A stretch of DNA of 64,000 nucleotides from Trametes villosa. Lineage: Eukaryota; Basidiomycota; Agaricomycetes; Polyporales; Polyporaceae. The translations under genes were made by a program, and so were the position numbers. The notes under the pieces are model-generated. The model was not told the DNA's origin. It made no database searches and saw nothing but the letters and a program-made list of their open reading frames with translations. This document shows positions 54,907 through 64,000 of the stretch, piece after piece (position 1 is the stretch's first letter; each line of letters begins with the position of its first letter). Where the stretch lies: NCBI GenBank assembly GCA_002964805.2, contig PUDQ02000010.1, positions 62,001 to 126,000 on the forward strand. Reading direction: 5' to 3'.

Positions 54907-57817
54907 ATGGACGCCTCAGCAGCCACGATGGCCCCAAACGCACCCTCGACGTCCACCCTGCCCTCCTCGTCGACGTTCTCCTTCACCGCGCCGTTCCCGC
55001 CATCACCCTCCTCCTCGCTAGCGAAGCAGCGGCGCGTCTCGCTCGCGCTCCCGTCTTCCCCGCGCATCTTCCCCGCATGGAGCTTCCGCGACGACACCGG
55101 GCTCGGCGTGCACTCTGACCAGGCCGACCCCGCGACCGCGACGTGCGCCCCCGAGAAGAGGGGCAAGATGCGCAGGATAGCGACCGACGAGCCGCGCACC
55201 GACGGCGAGCCCAGTACGAGCCCGCAGCCACACGGGGCCCCGCCTCTACCCGACAAGAAGCCACGCAAGAAATGGACGATGGAGGAGACGCAGATGCTCG
55301 TCGCTGGCTGCAATAAGGTGCGTGGCGTTGTCGGCGTCGGTGGACGTCGCTGTATGCGGCTCTTTATCGTGTGGGTCCTTACTCCTGTCCTCGGCTAGTG
55401 GGGCGTCGGCAACTGGAAATCCATCCTCAATGACCCCGACTTCAAGTTTGACGGCCGGTCACCCGTCGACCTCAAGGACCGGTGCGTCGCTATCCCGTAT
55501 GAGCTCATTGCGCGTACCCATGCTGCGATCCAGGTTCCGTACATACTACCCCGACGCATACAGGCAGCACTACCCCAACGCCAAGACGCATCTCTCCTCC
55601 AAGGTACGCTCCGCGCTGCCGGACGGGTCCTCTATCTTCGAGAAGACGCGGAGCAAGAAGCGGCGCCCATTCACGGAGGAGGAGGACCGCGCGCTGAAGG
55701 CTGGATACGACAAGCACGGCACAGTCTGGGCGACGATCGTGAAGGACCCCATCTTCCAAGCGCAGAATCGGCGGTCGACTGATCTGCGCGACCGTTTCCG
55801 CAACGCGTTCCCAGACCTATACCAGGCTGCGGGCTACAAGCCGCGAAACACGACGAAGAAGAAGCGGGATCAGCTCGCGCAGCCGACCCGTGCGGCCACG
55901 GACGACGCGCTCGCATCGACCAGCGCCGCGGGCCCTGTCCGCAGGAAGCGGCGCAACACGGACCAGGGCATCTTCAGGGGCGGCACGAAGAGCGTGCCGG
56001 AGAGTGCGAACGTGTCCGAGGACGAAGACAGCTCCGACGAGGAGGACGGCCCAGGGTCGTTCCTCAAGGAGGCCTTCGCCTCTGCGCCGCCTGCGGAGGA
56101 GGTCCCCATGACTCCCGACGAGAGCTCATTGGAGGTCGACATGCAGGCGCAGGACTCGCTCAACGACACCGTCACGATCCCTGATTTCAATCCCGGCTCA
56201 TCCTTCTCCGAAATGACGGACTCCTCGCAGTCGCAGGCGTGGTCCTCGGGCGTCGACACCCCTGTCCACTCGAGCGTATGGTCCACCGCCACTAATGCGG
56301 CCTCGCCCACCTCCTCCCACCTGTCTATCACCGACTACTTCAACAACTCGCCGTTCCCCAGCCGGGCCGACGGCTCCAACCAGATGATCGGGAAGTCCGC
56401 GTGGGGCCCCCAAGACTGGCTCTCAGGAAACCCGCGGCTCGACCCCTCGTCCAGCAACCCCTCGTCATACCTCGGCGGATTCTCGCCCGCGCCGTCGTCG
56501 CCGTTCTCGTTCGCGCACATGAACCATGGCGTCATGGACCGCTACGACCTCTTCCCCACGTCCTTCGCACACGACTTTGCGTCCGAGGTCGGCATGGGCG
56601 ACACCGGCTCGACGTTCTCCGACCCGGAGATGTTCGCGTCGAGCAGCTACAGAGGCTTCACCCACCACTCGAACTACGCTGGCGACCTCATCTTCGGCAC
56701 GCGCACACATCAGCCCCAGCATCCAACGGACTACGGCCCCGGCTTCGGGTTCGGCGAAGCGGGGCTCGGCCTGTCGGGCGTGCAGCCCTCGAGCAGCGGT
56801 AGCATGCACCCCGCGCTGCGCACGCCCGCACTGCCTGGGATCGACGAGATCGAGCTCACGTCGATCACGCTCGACGACCCCGACGTCTCCGTCCCGATGG
56901 AGGAGACGGTGGACACCGCGGTGCCGAAGGACGGCCCCGGGCCCGAGCAGCAGCGGCCCGCGCTCAACCTCTCCGACCTCAGCTCGTTCTCCCTCCCGCC
57001 GCAGACGCTCGAGGAGATCATCGGCCTCACGCAGGAGATCCATGTCACCCCGCCGGGCACGCCGCAGTCGCACGGGCGCACGCACCGCATGCAGCAACAG
57101 GGGGGTGCAGGCGGGAGTGGGCATGCGACGTCCGCGCACAACCGCTCGATCTCGGTGCCGCCGTCGGAGCACCGCGCGTACGACCCTCGCGCGCCGCAGA
57201 CAGCTCTTATACGCCCGAAGCCGCTTGTCTCCCCGGCGCGCTCGGTGTCGCTCATGGACTACCTCCCCATGCACACCGACCAGCAGGGTCACGCCCCGCA
57301 GCCGATGTTCTCGTCTCTCACGCAGACCGCGAGCGAGATGTGGAAGCTCCCGACCGGTGGTGGCGTACCCGCGACTGGCGTCCCCAACGCTGCCGGTGGC
57401 GTGAACTCGAGTGAGAACGCCAACTATGACCTCCCCTTCCTCGACCTGCACTACTACTCCACACTGCACGGCGGGAACGGTGCGACACCAGGCGCGGAGG
57501 GGACAGATAACGTGGACGCCTCCGCGGCAGAGCAGATGCGCCAGGGCCAGGCGCTCGACCTCGCGCAGTCATTCGCGCTGCAGTCGAAGACGCTCTCCGC
57601 ACTCCCGCCGTCACTCGCGCAACACATCCCGATGTTCCAGTCATGGCAGAACGCGCTGAACGGCGCGGCGTCGGCCGCGGCGGCCTCGCAGAGCATGCAT
57701 CGGATGCCGCCCGCGCACCACCGCGGCCAGAGCGTCGTCTCGCCCCAAGACCTTCTCTTGACGAAGGGGAGCGACAACAAGCGGAAGCGGTCGAGCTGGG
57801 ATGGGGGCCCGCGTTGA
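54907..57817 (+). CDS. Double-telobox Myb transcription factor (Teb1/Tay1-like), 925 aa
   Basis: Exons 54907-55317, 55399-55481 and 55534-57817 sum to 926 codons. Two Myb/SANT repeats follow each other. Repeat 1 is about residues 120-175 (KKWTMEETQMLVAGC, WGVGNWKSIL, VDLKDRFRTYYPD); repeat 2 is about residues 205-260 (RRPFTEEEDRALKAGYDKHG, VWATI, STDLRDRFRNAFPD). The third helices carry the telobox motif VDLKDxxR, the mark of proteins that bind TTAGGG-type repeats. In fungi this two-telobox arrangement is known from Teb1 of fission yeast and Tay1 of Yarrowia. The long C-terminal part is low in complexity and acidic, compatible with activation. The protein is nuclear. Whether it acts at telomeres or as a general activator cannot be told from sequence. 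Confidence 0.88.
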
Positions 57818-58476
57818 GCGTTGAGCGTTGTCTTTGGCAGGGGTTGAGGTGTGTCGTGCACGCTATTTGTTTCTCCGTGCACTGTCGCTGTGTTGGGAAA
57901 AGGTCTCGCGTCGTTCAGCTGTGGGTTGTGGGTCGTGGATAGCGGCTTGGTTGGTTCTGCCCCCATCGCATACTAGGAATTCTCTTTTTCTCCGTTCTTA
58001 TTCTCCCTTTTTACGCCTCTGAAGCTGCATCACTGTTACCCATGCTCTCTGGAATTCTTCGCTCGTTCGTAGTCTCACGCACCATGTGTCTAGCTACTTT
58101 GCCTCGTCTCGATCTCACTCACATCGCGTCCTTCATTGAGCGCACAAGACTTGCAAGTGGTGAGTACCGTCTGAGGAGTTTTCCTACCGGTGCGGCAAGT
58201 ATTTCCCCTGCAGTTGATAGGGCTCGAGCAAGCTGGTCGCATGCAGGGTGGACAAAACACGCATTACATTGCTCGTACAGTTTAGCAAAAACTACAGATT
58301 CTAGCACGACGCCCGGGCCCCGAGAAGTCTGTTCGCCCCCAAGAAATACAAGAAAACTCCCAAAACCTTACCTCTATACATTCACATTCCTTGTGTAGGC
58401 TCTAAGCAGTCCATGCGTGCGCGAACGCTGCTCCACCTCTCCCTGTAAAGGAGAGGATAGCCAGTGCGCGCCTCGC
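57818..58476. other. Convergent intergenic region
   Basis: About 660 bp between the telobox-Myb gene (plus) and the MFS gene (minus). An open reading at 58042-58398 has no recognisable domain and is not called. Confidence 0.45.
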
Positions 58477-60629
58477 TCAGATGGACGCCTTGCCCCGCGG
58501 CTCGTACGGGAGCAGCAGCGCCACAAAGCCCGCGCCGATGATCAGCGCGCCCGAGACGTACACCGGAACGGCAGTCTCGAGGTTCGCGTACAACGCGATG
58601 ACCGGGGCCTGTGCCATAACATTCCCTAGTGAGCATTCCGCTGACAGAGGAGACACGCGCGGAGAACGCACGATAATGCCGAAGACGCGGGTGGCGGTCG
58701 CGGTGAGGCCATTACCTGTACCGCGGTCTTTCGCGGGGAAGACCTCCGGGGAGAGCGCGTACAGCACACCGTACATGATCTGTCCCGTTCTCGTCAGTAT
58801 GCATGCCACCGCTCAATCGCGCGCGACGAGAACTCACGTTACTGTGGAACGCATACCCGCAGTTCCACCCGAGGAGCGCGTTGGAGCTCCGCGCGGTGGT
58901 AGACGCGAACAAAAAGACGCCGGTGAGCCCTATCTTCCGCGGGGGGTCGTTGAGTAATGCCAACGCGTGCAGAGAACGGGATACTCGCCCGCGGAGATCG
59001 CCAACGTGCCGCGCCGCCCGACGTAGGGCTGCTCGACTGCCCAGCCTGCGAGGAACGCGCCCGGGACGCCAATTACGCCAAGGATGACTTGCTGTGTGGA
59101 TTGATAGCGTGTGTCAGAGAGGATGGTGGGGAGCATAGGGCGCAGGCATACGTTACGGTAGGTCGTGTAGTACGAGCTGTCGCCGAACTGTGCGCCTCGG
59201 CTCGCTAGTCTGGAGTACTCATCAGCTACACGCCCGATTGTCCAGTAAGGCAGAACACTCACAAGTACGGCAAGAAGCTGTTGTAAAGCGTAGAAGCGAG
59301 ACCGATTATACCTACGACTCCCGTTAGCGCCAAAGCACTATACGTGGCCAGACTGCTTACCCCAGAGGAAGATGAGCAGGCTGGTCGACCACGCGAGCTT
59401 TGGCGTCGCGAACAGGCCCTTGATATGGTCGAGCGTGAACACCGAGCTCCGGCTCAGCAGCCGCGTCTCTCCGTCACTCTTCTCCGATGCTCCCGCCGCA
59501 ATGCCCGCCGCCTGCAAGTCGTGAAGGGTGAGGCTCGAGGTGCGTCCATTGAATTGCGCGATACGATGCACGACCTCGACTGCCTGTGCATCGTGCCCGC
59601 GGCCGACGAGGAAGCGCGGGCTCTCGTGTAGCTGGAAGACGAAGAGGCGGATCGCCCAGAGGAGGATGGTCATGCCGCCGAGCGTGAAGAGCAGGTAGCG
59701 CCAGCCCATGTTCTCGCTGCGTGTGCATGTCGCTGCGCCTTGTGCGCAGGAGAAGTTCGCGATAAGCGGCCACGCGACCTAGATATTGAGGTCACGACGC
59801 TAAGAATGCATTTCACGGGCAGCAGGGAAAGAACGTACGAAGCTGGCTACGAGCTGGCCGACGGACCACCATATCGAGAGGATGGTGAGCAGGTACTGGT
59901 GGCTCCCGGGCACGAAGTCGAGGAACACGGCCGAATCCACAGGAAGGTTACCGCCTACGCCCACTCCAAGGACGGCGAGGAGTGATGCCAGGGTGAGGAA
60001 ATCCGGAGAGCCACCTGCGGCGAGCCCGAACACTCCGGCAAGGAAGAGAGTGATGTTGAAGGACCAACGGCGACCCCAGACATCGCAGCCAAGCCCCCAA
60101 AACACGGCGCCGACGAAAAGGCCGATGTTGAGCGCGAGCGAGAGGAAGGGGCCGTTGAAACGAAATTCGTTCACTGCAGGGCTCAGGATGAGGCCGCCGA
60201 GTAGCTGGGTCAGGGTCAGCAATGTGGCCCTTGTGGGTCCGTGATGGGGACGCTCACCGGCCAAACGCTGTCACTGTAAGGCGATCCGCGCGATCAGGAA
60301 TCCGCAAGCGGTTACATTAGGTAGGAATGAGACGTACGCAAACCATCCGAAGCCTGCGACGGCAAATAGCCACCACTGCGGGGGTGACGCTGTTCAGAAG
60401 GTTTGCTCATGCCTTCTGTGCTGATAGCGCTCACCTGGTATCTACCCATCCCAATCTCCTGTATGGCGGCATTCAGCACACGAGCCTTCGCCTGGTATAC
60501 GGGATCGACCGTCCCATCCTCGAAAAGATCTATGGTGGAAGTGACCGGCGTGACTTTCGACATAGGGGTCGCGACATCGTCTTTCTGGCCTTTCCCCTCC
60601 AGGTCGTTTGGGGCATATTTCTCGGACAT
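58477..60629 (-). CDS. MFS transporter, sugar/metabolite-symporter type
   Basis: The first exon encodes a soluble N-terminus (MSEKYAPNDLEGKGQ to IGMGRYQ). Short exons follow: WWLFAVAGFGWFA, DSVWP, then a large one with NEFRFNGPFLSLALNIGL and FWGLGCDVWGRRWSFN (the MFS loop 2-3 GRR motif). Next come GVGVGGNLPVDSAVFLDFVP, NMGWRYLLFTLGG, ESPRFLVGRG, GIIGLASTLYNSFLPY, QVILGVIGVPGAFLAGW, PYVGRRGTLA and LSPEVFPAKDRGTGNGL. It ends LLPYEPRGKASI at 58477. The PESPRFL/GRR pattern places it with SP/SV2-like symporters of twelve helices at the plasma membrane or an organelle. The substrate is unknown. More than eight introns are needed. It is convergent with the telobox-Myb gene. Confidence 0.87.
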
Positions 60630-61280
60630 AGTAGAGCCGGACGAGAGCAGGAAGAAGTACCGTCTAAGAGCTGAGGCAGAACAGGTCTAACGGATAAGCA
60701 GCGGCGAGATGAAGACGGCCTGGGTTTTGAGGATGATGGGCGTTTCGGAACAAGAGGCCTCGGAGCGTTCTGGAGACGGGCGAGTTCTTTGGAGGCGCAG
60801 TTCGTCCTGACTCCATCCGTCCCTCCACGTTCTCCACGATATATAAAGCAATCGATGGCCGGGGGCATACGTGTGATTATTCCAGACGTTTTAGGGGGAA
60901 ACGGCCGCGGCCAATCAAGCAAGCGGGAGGGCCTGACAAAGCGCGCGGTCATCCTACTCACGAGGTCTCCCGGCCTCCATCGGTCATCCGCTCATTCGCC
61001 CTGTATACGATAGTGCTGAGAAGCACGTCATAAAAAGCTGGGAAGTGCGGGGAGGAGAAGTTCAGGTGCATTATACATCGGCGACCGGTCTATCTCCTAC
61101 GGAAGGCCGATGCACTATCGGGTACTGAGGAGACGCGCTCGCGGAGGGTACAGTTGCGGACACTCAAAGTCAACTAATTCTCTGTGGCGATTTCTGGGCG
61201 CTTTCTCCGGCATTAAACCGCACCAAAGGATGCAGAAAGCTCCAAACAGCCTAAAAACAGTCTTCCGGAATTTCTCCTGT

Positions 61281-61311
61281 GATTTTTCAGGGGCGGCCAA
61301 ATTTTTGACCC
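61281..61311 (+). repeat. Low-GC island repeat, copy 1
   Basis: GATTTTTCAGGGG followed by CGGCCAAATTTTTGACC matches the copy at 61628 with a 3-nt gap and few changes. It lies in an AT-richer stretch unlike the flanks and could be part of a transposon remnant. Confidence 0.55.
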
Positions 61312-61627
61312 TCGCCAACGGTTCTTCAGCATATAAGCGCCCACTCGGCATCGCTGAGAAGTTAGAACCGATAGACATACATAAACTATAGCTGCTTATA
61401 GCTCAGATGTTGCTGCTAGACTTTGGTGGTACTAGAACGGTAAGAAGTGAATGTGCGTCGAGGTGATATGCAGTCAGGGATGATTTGATGGGCACTTTTG
61501 GCGCCCAATGTCAGCTATTTTGGTGTTCGATCCGTCAAAAGGTCACTTTTCTGGTCGCCCTTTTTTATGTTTCAACGTATCTGGGCACCCAAAAGGAGTC
61601 GAATGGTACACTTTTCGCGATTTTTGC

Positions 61628-61661
61628 GATTTTTCTGGGGTGGCGGCCAAATTTTCGGCCC
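61628..61661 (+). repeat. Low-GC island repeat, copy 2
   Basis: GATTTTTCTGGGG followed by TGGCGGCCAAATTTTCGGCC is the second copy of the motif at 61281, about 350 bp downstream in the same orientation. Confidence 0.55.
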
Positions 61662-62343
61662 CATCAGAGCAAAAATGGCATAGAACAAGAACGGCTCCAT
61701 GAATTTCCTTGTAACTTCACCCGTATATACCTAAAGCCATTTCCAGCCGTTTGGAGGGGTTTCCGGAGCGTGGAAAACTAGGTCGACAAACCTAGTTGAG
61801 TTTGGGTGTCCGCAACTGTAATAGTGCGCTCAGAATATTCGCTCTAAGTACGTGCACGTATGTATACGCCTGAGAGTCCGGGCCGAGCTACATTGATTCA
61901 ACAGCCCGCGCACGCAGCACATGCTGAATGAGCGCTGAGCACTGACATACAGATCCAAGGGATTCAAAATTGTCACGGTGCAGAATTTGGTGAGCAACGC
62001 TTGTGATCTTCAACATAACACGCACAAGCATGGTATTGAACGGAGTTCTATTGCAGCCCAACAACAAACCGGAGAGTGATACACGGGAGTCTCTAAGATA
62101 CAGATAAGTATACGATTAGCCGCGGGGCGGCGGCGTAAGGAGCGTATGCAGGGGGGTATGAAGTGCTAGGAATACAGTTGAGGGGTAACGGTAACGCAGT
62201 ATCCGGATAGGAGCGGATGGAGAATGAGGAGGGCGACGCAACGGAGCAGGCTGGAAGAGGCGCGAAGGTGTTTTGAGCCAAATGAGGAGAAGAGTGTGGA
62301 ATGAGGAGGGAGGAGGCGGAGCGTGTTTGAGGAAATGGTGTGT

Positions 62344-63887
62344 TTATACCATGTCGATGGAATGCGGGCGGACGGACACCGACGCAGGGACGTCCGGCTC
62401 CGCCTCGCGGCGCGTCGGCGACTCGGGGTCGTACACGCGCCTTGGCGCGGGCGGGAAGCTGACGGGCGGCATCGTGTCGAGCGGGGACACGCCCTTCTCG
62501 GACACGGGCGAGCCGAGGAACGTGCTCGAGCCGTTCGCGCTCGACCCACTGCTGCTCTCCACGGGCGAGTACCCCGCCTTCTCGTCGAGCACCGCATCCC
62601 CAATGGAGATGTTCGTCGAGAGCCGGTCCGAGAAGCTGTCCATCGACGCGCGCCGCCCGAGCGTGCCGCGCTGCACGAACGTCGGGATCGTGACCCGCCC
62701 GAACGAGGACCCGCCGAAGCCCTTGGACGCGCCGCTGCGCGAGCCCGTCGACGCGAAGCCGCCCGAGGAGCTCCCGAGCGTGCTGAGCCCGACGCGCTTC
62801 GCGACGGAGGTGAGCGCGAGGCGGTAGTGCTTGCGCGCCTCCTCCGCGAGCCCGAAGAAGCAGAAGAAGAGGAGCGCGCAGCCGATCACGTTCCACCGCT
62901 TGAAGTCCATCGCGGCGACGGTCGCGGGCACGGAGCGCCAGGTGATGGCGCTGATGCGCTCGACGCGCGAGAACGCGAAGTGCAGGTCGTCGAGCCCGAC
63001 GTACTCGTAGATCGGGTCGGAGGTCGCGTCGACGACGATGTTGTACGTCGCGAGCGGGATGGTGAAGAGCACCTCGACGGCGGCGAGGCCCATCAGGCGG
63101 AAGTAGCGGTTGAAGGTGAGGTTCGAGTTCGACGCCACGAGGGTGCTGAAGTCGCGACGGCGGCGGAAGAAGGCACGGAGAGTGAGAACTGGGAAATGCA
63201 AATTTAGCATGAGGGTCACGGATGTGGCGCGCGGAAAAGCACTCACTGCAGTAGGTCGCAGACACGAGACCGATGGGGATGGGCCAGGTGATGAAGAGGA
63301 GATATGCGAGGAAAGAGTTCGGGTACTCCTCCAGGCAGCCGATGCCCTCGAGGATATCGTAGCGGTGGCCCTGGTAGAACCAGTCTGCACATTCTGTCAG
63401 CGCATGCTCGCATGGTCACGCGGAGCGGGACGTACACAAGGCGATCGAGATGATAGGGATGCCCATGCCGATGAGGAGATCGGTGATGATGTTGCGGCGC
63501 TTCTCCGCCTGGGTCATCGACACCGCGGAGATGTTCGCGATGTGGTACAGGCGGCGGTTGATCACGAGTGACGCGCAGCACACGCCGATGGCGGTCCCGA
63601 TGCTGAAGTGCGTTGCTGGGGGGAATGTCAGGCTCGCGCGGTTGTGGCAGGTTGCGCGGGTACTCACTGATATCGCACCAAGCGGGGGCCCAGTTAATCG
63701 CGTTGTCGCGCCAAACGACCGCGTTGATGAACTGGAAGAGGCACTGGCCGCCGATCCAGAAGATGTACATGACGCAGCCGACGTTCCACGCTTCCAAGTG
63801 CCAGTAGAGGGGGATGCAAACCAGAATGAAGCCGAGCAGCGAGAACGCCGCGACGATGTCAACCTGAACCAGCCATGGGACAGACAT
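62344..63887 (-). CDS. STE3: STE3-family pheromone receptor (class D GPCR), 460 aa
   Basis: Exons 63887-63668, 63615-63436, 63384-63247 and 63188-62344 sum to 461 codons. The family pattern is clear: PLYWHLEAWNVGCVMYIFW, FINAVVWRDNAINWAPAWCDI, ASLVINRRLYHIA, TQAEKRRNIITDLLIGMGIP, then YQGHRYDILEGIGC and WPIPIGLVSATYC, giving seven helices. A long Ser/Gly/Pro-rich cytoplasmic tail of about 200 residues follows. These receptors bind lipidated peptide pheromones at the plasma membrane and signal through a G protein to the MAP-kinase/STE12 pathway. In agaricomycetes they are either B mating-type (P/R) genes or non-mating STE3-like paralogues; which applies here is undecided. The start at 63887 precedes the first helix directly, as usual for the family. 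Confidence 0.93.
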
Positions 63888-64000
63888 CTCGGATGCTAGC
63901 GGGTGGGAGGGGGTGATATTGGTGCGCTACCGAGTATACAGGGTACAGAAGCTGGCGGCTGGGCGGGGGAGCCGGCAGGGAGGGAAGGCGGGAGGCTGGG

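Larger units (their letters stand above)
60630..62343. other. Intergenic, about 1.7 kb, with a low-GC repeat-like island
   Basis: There is no supported gene. From about 61.2 to 61.8 kb the base composition falls visibly below the surroundings and a motif is duplicated (see the repeats at 61281 and 61628). No pheromone-precursor reading frame with a C-terminal CaaX was found by eye. Confidence 0.45.

Noticed and set aside
56465..57469. 334-codon minus-strand frame inside the telobox-Myb gene
   Set aside because: It is an antisense shadow of a high-GC coding exon.
60630..62343. Search for a CaaX pheromone precursor beside STE3
   Set aside because: No short frame with a C-terminal Cys-aliphatic-aliphatic-X stop was found by eye.
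1..64000. CRISPR arrays, bacterial operons or ribosome binding sites
   Set aside because: The intron-rich genes show a eukaryotic nuclear sequence; no spaced direct-repeat array was seen.

Overview
This is fungal nuclear DNA, almost certainly from an agaricomycete basidiomycete. The genes carry many short GT-AG introns (about 50-70 nt, CTRAY-type branch points), coding exons are GC-rich, and lineage-typical families are present: a DUF6533 membrane protein, a STE3 pheromone receptor, a basidiomycete-type STE12 with C-terminal C2H2 fingers, and a Helitron Rep/helicase. Species is not determined. Gene models were built by hand from splice signals and frame continuity. Where a predicted protein length is given, the proposed exons add up to a whole number of codons.

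Region 1 (1-14.9 kb) is an accessory or mobile island. It holds an intact 2,240-codon Helitron RepHel exon, which an in-frame 55-nt intron joins to an upstream retropepsin-like exon (one predicted 2,378-aa protein). Beside it lie four small intron-rich genes. At least three, probably four, share a C-terminal strand pattern and look like diverged members of one uncharacterised, possibly OB-fold-like family. A nucleotidyltransferase-like gene sits at the left edge, and a foldback (long inverted repeat) element lies among the small genes.

Region 2 (15-18 kb) has an FMP46-type redox protein and a DUF6533 membrane protein. Region 3 (17.9-27.5 kb) is about 9.6 kb in which I can support no gene.

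Region 4 (27.5-64 kb) is dense and mostly conserved: STE12, an IRC20/SHPRH-type SNF2-RING protein, prefoldin subunit 3, the ribosome-biogenesis factor MRD1, an alpha/beta hydrolase, a MYND-finger protein, a monocarboxylate-type MFS transporter, an LRR-like protein, the proteasome subunit RPN9, a double-telobox Myb protein, a second MFS transporter, and a STE3 pheromone receptor.

STE3 (pheromone sensing) and STE12 (the transcriptional output of the same pathway) lie about 30 kb apart. The main candidate for a new system is the RepHel with its N-terminal protease-like domain and SAP-like repeats, together with the flanking paralogue array.
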